A DNA stretch of 27,943 nucleotides from Psilocybe azurescens (GCA_023853785.1 JAJIRX010000300.1:1-27943); one strand, 5' to 3'. Shown: positions 1-9,619, numbered from the stretch's first letter. Notes: a model not told the origin generated them from the letters alone. Made by a program: numbers and translations.

Positions 1-420
1 GCCCATCCCACAATACATGCAGCTCTTGAGGAAGTGTACCTCCGTGGGGATCATCTTGTTGTTGAGCCGCCTGAGCTCAGTGAGCAGGGTGTTGATGAAC
101 GCCAGTGCGAGCGGGTACTGGCGGGACTCAAGTTGTCTGTATGTATGATAACAATAACTTAGCATATGAAAACCAAAAATTAGAATTATGACAATAAAAG
201 AGCGTATGCACGGCCCATTCAGGAAGATGCGCTTCTCTTCTTCTCTTTCTTCACAGACGATATTGTCTGTCAGTGCTTTTATCTGCACTTCTGGAAGTCC
301 AGGATTGCAGCAAAGTAGTCCAGGAGTGCGGACTGGGCAGAGGAGTAATCATGGGTTAGATCAATGATGAGATCAGGTCTGAGCACTGCGTTCGGCGTGA
401 GCGCAGAGTTTGTGGATGTG
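1..420 (-). pseudogene. rpn6: 26S proteasome lid subunit Rpn6 (PSMD11) fragment, decayed
   Basis: Rpn6 is a PCI-domain subunit that clamps the lid to the core particle of the 26S proteasome. Reading the minus strand, positions 120-1 give LALAFINTLLTELRRLNNKM followed by IPTEVHFLKS, close to the Rpn6 segment that ends in KMILTEVHLLES. Upstream, 281-200 give QIKALTDN and then EKRIFL, again Rpn6-like. Between LLDYFAAI (about 310) and QIKALTDN the frame shifts by one base. Further indels are needed toward 420, where only NAV...LIIDLTHDYSSA is vaguely similar. A putative intron ending in ...ACATACAG lies around 136-190, and the exon end that should encode the residues after EKRIFL is not recognisable. 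The window edge cuts the 3' side, so the true extent is unknown. I infer a degraded partial copy, not the working gene; an error-rich assembly is the alternative. Confidence 0.75.
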
Positions 421-1094
421 TGTTGCTTTATTTCTTCCTTGCTAGCACTCCTGCTCTCTCTCTCCCCCGCCCCCTCCCCTCCCCTCCTCTCGTGTCTGTG
501 TTTTATTTCCTTTGATTTGGCTCACAGCAACCTCTCCCATTTTATATCCCTCTCCCAGCTCTCATGCAAGATCAACATGGCACACAGCCTTGTGCACAGC
601 ACAAACCCATTGCTCAAGAACATGCAGTACAAGGTGCTTGTGAAGCACAGCAATGTGCTGCTTGGGAGCATGCAGAGGCTAGGTGTTGGGTTGGGGTTGG
701 GTTGGTGTGTTAGTGTGTTAGTGGATTAATGGATTGGGTTTTCAGAAGGGAGGAGAGCACATACGAATACCTTACATTGTAATCCAAGCTTATTTTTTGT
801 TTTTTTGCTTTTTGCCTTTGTCTTCAGTCGCTTTTTTTTCTCCCTTCATTTCCTGTTGCCATTCCCGTTCCCTGCTCCCACACTGAGTTCATTCCTATTG
901 TCAGTTCAATTTCAATTCAGCAAAATAATCTGCTAGCAGCACTCACAATTCCGTTTACTGCTGACAACTTGAACCCCCACGGCCGCAGAGTCTTGCAGGC
1001 TTGCTTCTGCCAGTGTTCAACAACTTTCTTTGTGCTTCAATTCACCGCGAAAGCGCTAAGCGCTGCACAAATGCACAAATGAACTGATTATATA
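421..1094. other. No supported gene; pyrimidine-rich and low-complexity DNA
   Basis: This stretch contains CT-rich runs at 460-490, a short GGGTT-type tract at 684-706 and T-rich DNA near 790-845. A 121-codon open frame at 364-729 is low-complexity and resembles nothing I know. I see no convincing exon on either strand. Confidence 0.5.
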
Positions 1095-2285
1095 AGGTGC
1101 TGATGGGACTCTCCACCTTTCTATCGGAGTGAAATGACAGAACGACTCAGAGTCCGTGAATAAGGAGAAGCTAATATTTGTCAATGGACTGTAGCCCAGA
1201 ATTATAGCTACAGTGAACAATGAAGAGTGACCCTCGAGACAGAAACAGAAATTCAATAATTTGAAAAGAGTGCGTGAAATGACTATTCTGTGTCGCATAC
1301 TAATAATTGCTGGCTGTCCCCGGATTCTTGAATTTGCTGAGACTTTATTAAAGTAGTGTAGATTATTATTAACGAGTCTTGAAAACGTGATGATACCATC
1401 TTTAACGCTTCAAGAGACCCACCAAAGCCTGTGCGGCACAGAAGGAACAATAGACAGTAACCAAGGGTCCTGATAAGGTAGCATAGACTATAGACGAGCT
1501 GCAGTCGATACATAGTACTTTCTCACTTATTTCCCACATTTCCTCTCACCGCCGTCACCATAGAATAGTGAGTATGTAATAGTTACGCATGCATGATGCA
1601 TAATGTATAAGAGAACTAGGAGGAGCATGTGCGTGTTTTTCCAAATAGTTACTGTGTGCAGAACGAGGAGAAGCAAGTACATATTTTCACCATACTGCCA
1701 ATACATAAGTTCTCAAACATCATATCCTGTTTCTCCACTATGACCCGAAGACAAACTATCTGTTCTTTGCACACCTGCAACTTCTAGTGCTGATAGGGAC
1801 AGGCAGACAAGAGAATTGGATGGCTTAGATTTTTCACTCACAGGTTCCTGATGACTCCAATGCAGCGTAATATGAATGTCACTGGCATTAATGTCGCCTT
1901 GGTCATTTGAAACACGGCGAGAATCAAGCAAACCAGCACAAGTAGATTGGATGTAATTATACCTACGGCTTCTTTAATTAAATGAATCAGTATTCTAGTT
2001 TGTGGCTGTGGATATGGGAAGAGTAGCTCACTTCAGCATGACATGTCATTATCCATACCACAAGAGTGCCGGGTCCAACAACATATCCACCATATGAGAC
2101 GGTACAGAGAGCAATAGACACGATCAGGGTTATTGAGTTGGCAGAGAATACCAGCTGTACCCAAGACGCTTGTTCGCAATAAGATTGATGTCCCATGGCT
2201 GATGTACAGGTATTGTGATCAGTGCAATATTGCCAATCACATCCACTGCCACATGTAATCTTAATGAGAACTAGTCAATTGCACA
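1095..2285 (-). repeat. Left arm of a large inverted duplication
   Basis: Read on the minus strand, this block is colinear with 16630-18195 on the plus strand. The match runs from the intron just before the fourth exon of the rhodopsin-like gene, through the C-terminal exon and into about 1 kb of 3' flank. The outer boundaries are the shared AAGGTGCTGATGGGA near 1096 (18190 in the other arm) and a shared GTTTGTGC stretch near 2285 (16630). The left arm lacks about 360 bp present in the right arm at roughly 17205-17563. The arms are clearly diverged by substitutions and small indels, so the duplication is not recent. Confidence 0.85.
1713..2235 (-). pseudogene. Partial copy of rhodopsin-like membrane protein gene (C-terminal exons)
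   Basis: Two coding blocks are visible. Positions 2196-1998 contain ITLIVSIALCTVSYGGYVVG followed by GPGTLVVWIMTCHAEVSYSS, a hydrophobic segment matching the fourth exon of the gene at 15.9-17.2 kb. Positions 1925-1713 contain RRVSNDQGD...SLSALEVAGVQRTDSLSSGH, matching that gene's hydrophilic tail. The intron between them keeps a GTGAGC donor. The N-terminal half and any start codon are absent because the duplication begins inside an intron. This arm keeps an intact frame through GPGTLVVW, where the right-hand copy has compensating indels, so neither copy is simply the ancestor. It is a gene fragment with no expected function. Confidence 0.75.
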
Positions 2286-2512
2286 AACTCCATAGTGATG
2301 ACTCTGGCTCTTGAACAACAAAGTACAAGCACTATTAATTTAAGAACTTTATATTTAATAAAATCTACAATTAGTTTGTCTGATTTGACCACCTCAAGTG
2401 TGACCTTGGATCAGACACTGATATCAGCCAGGTCCAACAACCCTTGGACATCGGATAGCCCATTGATTCAAACAGTTGAGATATTACACATGTGATGCAT
2501 ATTGATGAGTCA
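2286..2512. other. AT-rich spacer, nothing recognised
   Basis: This is the flank between the inverted duplication and the 30-bp array. A 66-codon open frame starts at 2295 but has no recognisable motif or splice context. Confidence 0.4.
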
Positions 2513-2786
2513 GCATGTATTCTCCTTGACATGATGAGTCAGCGTGTATTCTCCTTGACATGATGAGTCAGCATGTATTCTCCTTTACATGATGAGTCAG
2601 CATTCTCCTTTACATGATGAGTCAGCGTGTATTCTCCTTTACATGATGAGTCAGCATGTATTCTCCTTTACATGATGAGTCAGCGTGTATTCTCCTTTAC
2701 ATGATGAGTCAGCATGTATTCTCCTTACATGATGAGTCAGCGTGTATTCTCCTTTACATGATGAGTCAGCGTATTCTCTTTGACAT
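2513..2786. repeat. Tandem array of ~30-bp units, each with a TGAGTCA (AP-1/Gcn4-type) core
   Basis: Ten units of the type TGATGAGTCAGC, then R-TGTATTCTCCTTTACA, follow one another head to tail. Most are 29-30 bp; the fourth and last lack about 4 bases and another lacks one T. Every unit preserves ATGAGTCAG exactly, while the rest varies. TGAGTCA/TGACTCA is the core site of fungal Gcn4/AP-1-like bZIP factors. Open reading through the array is an accident of the repeat. The array may be a plain minisatellite; conservation of the core in all ten units is the only hint of a role. Confidence 0.9.
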
Positions 2787-3450
2787 GCTCACTCATGTGA
2801 CCTTAACATGGACTGCAAAATTCTGCTTAGTACCACCCTGTCCATTTGTATGCTGTAGCCCTGTAATAATATACACTGAGTCCTGTAAAAGCAGCAATAG
2901 TGAAAGCTAATAGAACCAATGAACCAGACAAGTCTAATATAGGACAGTCAGTACTTCAGTGCAGGTGAACAGAGTGACAAACTCTGTTTATTTAAACAGG
3001 TTCTGAGTGAGAGTAGGTATTAGTAGTACCTGTAAAGTAGTAGGTTCTTTAGCTTGGATAAAAATTTGCAGATTTGAGTATACCAATGTTTCAAGGATAT
3101 AATAAGGATGTCCCATGCCAAAAATTAGTGAAATCGGTGGTCCCATTCTCAAGATATGAAGGGGGGAGGGGGAAGGAGGAGAAGTACATACAAGATATTC
3201 AAATCTGGCTCACCAACTTAGAATGCGGTATCCACATACTCATATTCACTCCCCTCGATTATGGAAAATATGTTTTGTAGATGGTGAACCCAAACTGAAT
3301 ATCTTTGGATGGAGGGGAAGGCTGGATACTGTTGTGCTCAAAAGATATTCATCATCAACCGGGGGATTCCAAAACTAGTTCCTCGTAGTCAGGGACATCT
3401 TGGGAGCCCATTACAATGTTTTGGAAGACTCCCATGTGTGCTGAATATTT
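2787..3450. other. AT-rich spacer with a short G-rich run
   Basis: No coding region is supported on either strand. A purine-rich run (GGGGGGAGGGGGAAGGAGGAG) sits near 3161-3181. The right part leads into the three-copy dispersed repeat. Confidence 0.4.
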
Positions 3451-3610
3451 TCAGGCAGGGGGAGGAGGACAACAATGGTCAGTGATGTTGAAAATATTCA
3501 TGTGATTGTTGAGAGGCTAATAAATGATCATTTTGTGAATTAGTACCTAGGAATACATATTCCATGTGTGTTTTAGTATGGGGAGATGCTCCCAAGGAAT
3601 ACAAGGATGG
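3451..3610 (+). repeat. Dispersed repeat, copy 1 of 3
   Basis: The unit runs from a G-rich stretch (GCAGGGGGAGGAGGAC) through GGTCAGT, a TATTCATGTGATTGTTGAGA motif, GGCTAATAAAT, and ends near GGGAGATGCTCCC...GGAATACAAGG. Related copies lie at 4116-4215 and 4449-4615 in the same orientation. Confidence 0.75.
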
Positions 3611-3614
3611 TAGC

Positions 3615-3775
3615 ATTGGTAGGTGGAAGGCAGAGGCAGAGGCAGAAGGCAGAAGCGGACTCGGAATGCAAACATAGGTCAGAGCAGGATGTGGTGATAG
3701 AAGTGGGAGGCAGAGGTCAGAGTGCAAGGTGGAGGTCAGAGTGCAAGGAGGTGGGAGCAGAATGCGGATGTGGAC
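3615..3775 (+). repeat. Degenerate purine-rich tandem repeat (GGCAGAGG / GGTCAGAGTGCAAGG)
   Basis: Short imperfect units such as GGCAGAGGCAGAGGCAGAAG and AGGTCAGAGTGCAAGGTGG repeat over about 160 bp. Open frames through it (for example 3586-3843) are repetitive and Gln/Arg/Glu-rich and are not credible genes. Confidence 0.6.
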
Positions 3776-3984
3776 AACACCGGTATATTCAGATAACATT
3801 ATCACTGATAGAAGTGCACACCTCTGTGGAATATTTCTACTGACACACAGTACAAAGTGTATGAAGCAAGTTCAACTTTTAATTAGTTACTATCACTACT
3901 GCTACTACTTTCACTCTCCTAGTCCTCATCTTCCTCTGAAAGCACTCCACTTTTCACACCGCATTTGTTGACATTTCCAACTTT

Positions 3985-4445
3985 CCTCAGTCCGCTTTTT
4001 TCTGCCTTTTGGATTTTTTTGAACTCCGCTTTTCCGACTTGCGCTCACCACACTCAGTCTGCACTCAGCCTGCACTCAGTTCGCTTTTTCCGCTTTTTAG
4101 TCCACATTTTAATCTTTCAGCAAGGGGATGGAGGACAGCCACGGTCAGTTCTATTGAAATATATATTGATGTGATTGTTGAGAAGCTAATAAATAAAAAC
4201 TACTTTACCAATGGAAAGAAATTGTGGAAGGGGAAATATGAGTCCTGTTTTCAAACATTTTAGTCCGCTTTTCAGGCCACTTTTTAGATTAGTTTGGACA
4301 GCTTTTGAGACCGCTTTAGTCCGCTTTTGAGACGGCTCTCAGTCCGCTTTTGGACCCCTTTGGACCCCTTTTGGACCAGTTTGGACCACTTTCGACACCG
4401 CTTTTCAGGCCACTTTTTAGTCTGCTTTTCAGTCCACTTTTTAGT
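3985..4445 (+). repeat. Degenerate minisatellite of CCGCTTTT/CAGTCC units
   Basis: Imperfect units such as CAGTCCGCTTTTT, TTTTGGACCCC and CAGGCCACTTTTTAGT recur throughout, interrupted at 4116-4215 by copy 2 of the dispersed repeat. The spacing is irregular (about 12-20 bp). Confidence 0.6.
4116..4215 (+). repeat. Dispersed repeat, copy 2 of 3 (shortest)
   Basis: It shares AAGGGGATGGAGGACAG, GGTCAGT, GATGTGATTGTTGAGA and GCTAATAAATA with the other copies, but lacks their right-hand part. It is inserted within the CCGCTTTT minisatellite. Confidence 0.7.
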
Positions 4446-4448
4446 ATT

Positions 4449-4615
4449 TTAGAAAGGGGATAGAGAACACCTATGGTCAGTTATATTAAAAGTATTCATG
4501 TAATTGTTGAGAGGCTAATAAATAGTTATTGTGTGATTGAGTAGCCTGGAAATACATATTGTGTCTGGAGTCTAGGGAGATATTCCCTGAGGAAGACAAG
4601 AAAAGTGATATTGGA
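4449..4615 (+). repeat. Dispersed repeat, copy 3 of 3
   Basis: Motifs occur in the same order as in copy 1: AAGGGGATAGAGAACAC, GGTCAGT, TATTCATGTAATTGTTGAGA, GGCTAATAAATA, then GGAAATACATATTGTGTC and GGGAGATATTCCCTGAGGAA. It borders the CCGCTTTT minisatellite, as copy 2 does. Confidence 0.75.
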
Positions 4616-4747
4616 GGACAGGTGGGAGAGAAGATGGAAATGGAAGGTGGTTATAAAAATCAAAGTAAGACCAGAAAGCAGAGAGGAGGTGGGAGCAAGA
4701 ACTGCATGCACACTGACATTATCACCGCACTCCAACAATATTTCTGA

Positions 4748-5000
4748 ACACTTACATCATCAGCGCCTCTGCACTCCAACACCATCTCTGCCCCTGCACT
4801 CCAACACCATCACCGCACTCTGCACTCCTACAATATTTATGGACACCGACACCACTACCGCCCTCTGCATTCCGACACCATCACTGCACTCTGCACTCCA
4901 ACACCATTACCACACTTGGCACTCCTACAATATTTCTGGACACTGACATCATCCCCACCCTCTGCACCCTGACACTGACACTGCACCCTGCACTCTTACA
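4748..5000 (+). repeat. Minisatellite of CTGCACTCCAACACCATCACC-type units
   Basis: About ten degenerate units of 22-30 bp alternate between CTGCACTCCAACACCATC and GCACTCCTACAATATTTMTG forms. The ACAATATTT sub-unit occurs at 4734, 4829 and 4926 and, weakly, near the right end, which suggests a higher-order unit of about 95 bp. Confidence 0.75.
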
Positions 5001-5414
5001 ATATATACATGCTTATAAAATTCATAGAAAAATACTGCTTCTTGAAACCTTACTCCTTCCTATTCTTCTCAAACCCCATGGTGTCTCATAGGTAATCTCA
5101 TTCTTTTCCCTCACATTTCTACCCATTACTATTGCACCTACCCCCTTTGTTTGGATTCAGTACGATGAATGCCAGAGTGTGTCACTCATTTCCTTGACCA
5201 TACTAATGTCTGATATTCTGAGCTTACAGTGGATCATTATAATTTGTCTTGGACATACTTCAGCCCTTTCATGCTTGTACTGAACCATTCTCCTCATTAT
5301 TCTCTTTCTGAATGCACATATACGATCTCAGTTTCTCCATCTCACTAACCTAATTCTAAGAGAATACAGCTCCAGAATGCTAAATTATTATGTAGCATCT
5401 CAATGCTATGCCTC
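5001..5414. other. AT-rich spacer, nothing recognised
   Basis: I see no motif, repeat or credible exon on either strand in this interval. Confidence 0.4.
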
Positions 5415-5640
5415 TTCAAATCCAACTATGCAGAGACATTTCGGCATTTGGAGGATTGGAGGTGGCAAAGTAGGTTGAGCTGCTCATGAAAAACTGATTG
5501 TTGTGCTTGACCAGGTGGTAGTGCATAATATGGCGGATAATCAGATACTGAAGGCGGTTCATGGGGAGACCTTGAAGTGGAATCATACACATCAATTCCA
5601 TACCAGTCAGTTGGGTCATTGCTACTCAAGAAGGTACTGC
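5415..5640 (-). other. Possible coding remnant, proline/tyrosine-rich, unassigned
   Basis: Two overlapping minus-strand frames are open across about 200 bp. One reads NDPTDWYGIDVYDSTSRSPH, then SVSDYPPYYALPPGQAQQSV, which has the composition of a real disordered protein segment, not random AT-rich DNA. Near its end the other frame (SSTYFATSNPPNAEMSLHSW) looks better, so a frameshift may separate two halves. The upstream side runs into the direct repeat at 5615-5890. I do not recognise a family. It may be the tail of an older gene. Confidence 0.25.
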
Positions 5641-5890
5641 TGCATGGACAATGATATTATCTTCAAATAAGTGTTGTAGCCCAGGCAACTAGTACTTTCC
5701 ACTATTATAATTGGTACAGCAAAGGCTAGACAGTACACAGCGCATTTCATTCCTTTTCTGATAGTCTTTTCTATTATCACAAGCCAAGGTATCTATTTAG
5801 TCTATAAAAACAGCCTTGTACCTTAGAATAGGAACCAATGACTATACACCCCTGATTTTATATCAGAATCCACTCTGAATATCCAGCATA
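5615..5890 (+). repeat. Direct repeat R1, first copy
   Basis: This block matches 8672-8945 in the same orientation. Shared landmarks are TGGACAATGATATTATCTTC, CTAGTACTTTCCACTATTAT, GGTATCTATTTAGTCTAT and TAGAATAGGAACCAA. The copies differ by scattered substitutions and small indels. No coding capacity is evident. Confidence 0.85.
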
Positions 5891-5929
5891 TTTGTTGCCT
5901 TATATCTTGTTGAAAAATAAAGTTATAAA

Positions 5930-6339
5930 GGGAACTCCACGGGTCACCCGCGGATAAATGATGGATAGTTAATTATAGTCAGATAGCCACAAATTGTATC
6001 CATTTTTTACAATTTATTTCATGCAAACCGGTTGAGAACTAACCAAGTTATACCCTCTGCAATTTTGTGGAACTTAGATCCAGTGGTAGTCATGCAACGA
6101 GCTCCAACACTGATGGCGGGTATGCCAAATTTGGAAATTCACCAAATTAGATGACTGCTGAGAAATCGTAATGTCACGGCATCAGTTTGCGTCACTTTCG
6201 GCTCAAACTTAGCAGGAGTATAGCTCTCTCGATTCTACACTGATTTGCACAAAAAAGTTCTAAAAATAAGGTAAAATTTTTGCTATATACTAATTACATA
6301 AAACTCTGTGAAAATTTACAGGTAACCCATGCAGTTCCC
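5930..6339. mobile_element. MITE-like element with ~19-bp terminal inverted repeats
   Basis: The left end GGGAACTCCACGGGTCACC and the reverse complement of the right end, GGGAACTGCATGGGTTACC, agree at 15 of 19 positions. The roughly 410-bp interior is AT-rich and non-coding. No convincing target-site duplication is visible. A second copy of the right end occurs near 9721-9740 within repeat R2, without a matching left end there. Confidence 0.5.
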
Positions 6340-6480
6340 TAGTGAGAAGTGAGAAAGAGAATAAGGGATCTTCTTACCGGCGGTGTGCCAAACTATATAC
6401 TACTACAAAAACAAGGGCTCTATGTTTGTGATTCAAACTTTGTCTAATCTAATCAATACATCTGTGACATGCAGAGAACT
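6120..6480 (+). repeat. Direct repeat R2, first copy
   Basis: It matches 9620-9890 in the same orientation. Shared landmarks are TGTCACGGCATCAGTTTGCG, TGGTGAGAAGTGAGAAAGAG (TAGTGAG... here), AATAAGGGATCTTCTTA and AGGGCTCTATGTTTGTGATT. This copy carries about 100 extra bases near 6220-6310. Both copies lead directly into the 150-bp satellite. Confidence 0.85.
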
Positions 6481-6755
6481 TGCCATTGTAGACCCCAATC
6501 AAACAAGTTTGACTGCTTATTATGAAGATCACGTGCTGACCTTGGATTGTTGCAAGGTCCTCACGTGATCACCATCAAAAATCGAGAATATCTGGGTCCT
6601 GTCTGATCTAATCAATACATCTATGATGTGCAGAAAACTTGCTCCAATCAAACAAGTTTGACCGCTTATTATGAAGATCACGTGCTGACCTTGGATTGTT
6701 GTGCGATCCTCATGTGATTACCATCAAAAATCGAGAAAATCTGGCTCCTGTCTAA
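6443..6755 (+). repeat. E-box hairpin satellite, block A (two units)
   Basis: Units begin with TCTAATCTAATCAATACATC and are about 155 bp long. Each holds an imperfect inverted repeat, GATCACGTGCTGACCTTG then CAAGGTCCTCACGTGATC (6527-6570 in unit 1), separated by about 8 bases. The second unit's right arm is changed to CATGTGATT. CACGTG is the E-box bound by Cbf1/Pho4-type bHLH proteins. Confidence 0.85.
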
Positions 6756-6779
6756 TCTACAGTGACTTGCATACAGTAT

Positions 6780-7237
6780 ACTGACACTCCTTGGGACAAT
6801 GACATTCCTTGGGTCAAATTGAAATTCCGACCCCAAATTTGATTCAAAACACTTAATGCTTTGGTTAACTTATTTACGTAGTATAGATACAAGCTCAGGC
6901 CAAATTTTATAGTGATTGGATAACTTCCCTGGTTCTAGATCAAAATATGATAAAGAATGTGGGTATATTTGACTGCAAAATTTTGCTTTCATGACTTTGT
7001 GCCATTTTGGTTTGGTTTTGGAGCAATATTTTTATACGTTCAGAAAGCTCTCATTTTCCTCTTTCCAATACACCTTTAATAGTAAGAATCCGGTCATTTT
7101 GACCTCATAATGAATTGACTTTAGTGTCGGCATGACAATCTGATGCAATATGCACTGGTTCACATGAGCATTACATTTTTGATGCACGGAAACACGGTTG
7201 GTAAGGCTTGGGTCACACTATCCCAAGGACCGTCAGT
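6780..7237. mobile_element. MITE-like element with diverged ~29-bp terminal inverted repeats
   Basis: The left end ACTGACACTCCTTGGGACAA and the reverse complement of the right end, ACTGACGGTCCTTGGGATAG, share a perfect TCCTTGGGA core and ACTGAC outer end; about 21 of 29 positions agree. The interior is AT-rich with no reading frame of note. No target-site duplication is evident. A perfect 8-bp inverted repeat, GTCACACT/AGTGTGAC, overlaps the right end (7212-7242). Confidence 0.4.
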
Positions 7238-7244
7238 GTGACAT

Positions 7245-7867
7245 TTTGACATCCCCAGTAATTGTTGTACATTGCACCGAAACTCCCACTTTTGTCCTAA
7301 AAAGGTTATCAGTAGGTGTATACAAAGTCCCTCCATGACCCAATGTAAAAATATTTAGAGATTATTAGGTAAAAATTCAGGACAAAATGCTGTTCCAGAG
7401 AACGTCCATATACTGTATTTTTTGCAGTCTGAAATTTCAGCGTACACCTTGATGTAACCATCATTTAACTCTCTCACGGTAACTCCATTTTAAATACAAC
7501 CCTGGGGCATGGAGCACAGCTCTTGTAAAAGTCCACTGTTATGTAGTCGCACTTGTAGGACAAAATATAATATACAGTTTGTTTACTGCATCCTGCAAGG
7601 ATAGCTATCTCTGGGGTAGTTCTCTGTTGTTCATTATATCACATAAGAATACCACAATGCATATCTTGAGAAATAGAAGGGGCCATTGGAGTACAAAAGT
7701 CTTTCCATTCAATAAATACCTACATATGCCATTGTTACCAATGCCTGCATGTGCAAGATCTATCCCAACACCACAAAACTGGGAAAAATAAGGTTTGAAG
7801 TGAGAAGTTGGTCACATCAAATGGCTTGAGGAAAATTTTGGACTGCAAAAATATGCAAGTCACTGTA
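7245..7867. other. AT-rich spacer, nothing recognised
   Basis: A 70-codon open frame at 7579-7791 has no recognisable motif. I see no repeat shared with other parts of the window. Confidence 0.4.
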
Positions 7868-8008
7868 ATCAATACATCTATGATGTGCAGGGAACTTGCT
7901 ATTATACACCCTAATCAAACAGGTTTGACCGCTTATTGTGAAGATCACGTGCTGACCTTGGACTATTACAAGGTCCTCACGTGATCACCATCAAAAATCT
8001 AGAATAAA
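7868..8008 (+). repeat. E-box hairpin satellite, single unit (block B)
   Basis: It starts at AATCAATACATCTATGATGT and keeps both hairpin arms with intact CACGTG (7943-7986). It stands alone, about 1.1 kb from block A and 1.8 kb from block C, in the same orientation. Its wording (TTGCTATTATACACCCTAAT) is closest to the last unit of block C. Confidence 0.85.
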
Positions 8009-8671
8009 TCAATATGGTCAGAAAGCCAAATATTCCTACTATCTATTATTCTGAACCATATGCAAAAACTTGGCGTATAAGATATATATCTAAAGTTTCA
8101 GGAAAATACAACTTTAAGTAGATTGATGAGGTGAACTACTACTATCAGTGTAATTTTATTCAATTCATACGTCCCCACATTACATGGTTGTTAAGTTTGT
8201 AACAGATGTCACATCTGTCCCTCACAAGTGATCGCCCAGTGGCGGAAACCTTATTAATTATCAAAGGCGATCCCTGTGCCCATAAATCACAAAAGCTGTC
8301 CACTAAATTAGGCGATCACCTGTTCGGTAGTTAAACATCACTGTGCCACACGGGAGATCACCCCACGGACCAAATGCATTGGCAATTGAAATCTTGTCTA
8401 CAACTCAACATATGGTGGACTACTAGATCCGACCATAACACTTGTGATTTGAAATGCAGCCGACGTGAGTGAGGGATTGCCCAGTTAGCGATCTCCACTT
8501 GATACTAGAGGTAACTTGCCTCATGATAAGGGCACCTGCTGTTCCAGGAGGTCCTAAACCGATAGCAACTGTGCTCGGGAACTTTGGTATGGTTTCCTAC
8601 GAAATATACTCTTAAGAAATCTAGTCCCTACATGCCTTCTCCGAGATCTGTCTGATAAAATGAGTCGAGTG
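8009..8671. other. Non-coding spacer with scattered GCGATCACC-like motifs
   Basis: Motifs such as GTGATCGCC, GCGATCACC and GAGATCACC recur at 8228, 8312 and 8345, and similar words recur at 9290-9540. A stretch at 8572-8625 (GGGAACTTTGGTATGGTTTC) is repeated at 9584-9632. No gene is supported. Confidence 0.4.
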
Positions 8672-8945
8672 ATCGCTACCCAAGAAGGCACTGCCACATT
8701 GGACAATGATATTATCTTCAAATAAGCGCTGTAGCCTAGGAAAACTAGTACTTTCCACTATTATAATGGGTGCAGCAAAGGCTAGGCAGCACGCAACCCA
8801 TTTCCTTCCGTTTCTGTGCATCTACTTCAATCATCGCAAACCAAGGCATCTATTTAGTCTATATAAACAGTCCTGTATCCTAGAATAGGAACCAAGTAAT
8901 CTACGCCCCAAATTTGATATCAGAATCTACTTTGAATAAGAACAT
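8672..8945 (+). repeat. Direct repeat R1, second copy
   Basis: This is the counterpart of 5615-5890. It begins at CCCAAGAAGGCACTGCCACA and ends at ATCAGAATCTACTTTGAATA. R1, R2 and the satellite occur in the same order in both duplicated blocks. Confidence 0.85.
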
Positions 8946-9358
8946 ACATGTTATACTTCGAGAACTAGTAATTTGTGTGATAAAAATCGAACACTACAGT
9001 TCACCATAAGATATTAGGCGGTACCTGGTTTAGTGAGTGATTGTGATTGTTATATTCAATGTCAGGACTATTAGACTTGATAAGCAGCCTTTTTATAAGT
9101 CATCCGTGGACTTCCCTGGGGATTGTTCAGTGCGAGTTAGAACCCTATATGGCTAGCGGTTGCTCATAGTAACTAGGGACGACTGTCAAAGAAATCCGTC
9201 TGTGCAATACATTGCCCATTGTAATTAAGGACTGTGAACTTGTGTGCCCAGTCGCTTAGAGGAACTAAGAATATGTTATACTCGTAATAGCGGCGATCGC
9301 TCATAGTTTTTTATATTTTGAGTTTGAGTTTTAAAAGAATAACAAAGCAATCTGATAA
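8946..9358. other. AT-rich spacer between repeats
   Basis: No gene, inverted repeat or shared repeat is convincing here. This segment is absent from the first duplicated block and may be an insertion. Confidence 0.35.
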
Positions 9359-9533
9359 GTGCCCCGTGTGCACTTACCCCAAAAGCAATCCACTTGATAT
9401 TTGGAGATCACCCTCATTGCGAGTGATCACCCTTGATATTATTAGTGCCCCATGTACACTTGCCCACAAAAAGCGATCCCCTTGATATTGGTGATAACCC
9501 TCACTGCAAGCAATTGCCCTTGATATTTGGTGG
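9359..9533 (+). repeat. Tandem duplication of an ~87-bp unit
   Basis: Two units start with GTGCCCCGTGTGCACTTACC and GTGCCCCATGTACACTTGCC. Each then contains a CCACTTGATATT / CCCCTTGATATT segment and a CACCCTCATTGCGAGTGATC-like segment. They are diverged by about one base in six. Confidence 0.8.
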
Positions 9534-9619
9534 TCACTGATGCGGGAATGAAGTTGTCTAAAATACACCAGCTTGATGTGCTTGGGAACCTTAGTATGAT
9601 TTCCTACAAAATGTACTCT

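Noticed and set aside
684..706. GGGTTGGGGTTGGG tract, like a telomeric or G-quadruplex sequence
   Set aside because: It is short, is not a CCCTAA repeat and has no retroelement or chromosome-end context; kept only as a low-complexity note.
364..729. 121-codon open frame near the left end
   Set aside because: It is low-complexity Leu/Ser/Pro from a CT-rich tract, overlaps the Rpn6 relic on the other strand and shows no known domain.
2656..2910. Open frame with repeated MMSQ/HDESAC blocks
   Set aside because: It is a translation of the 30-bp minisatellite; its unit length happens to be divisible by three.
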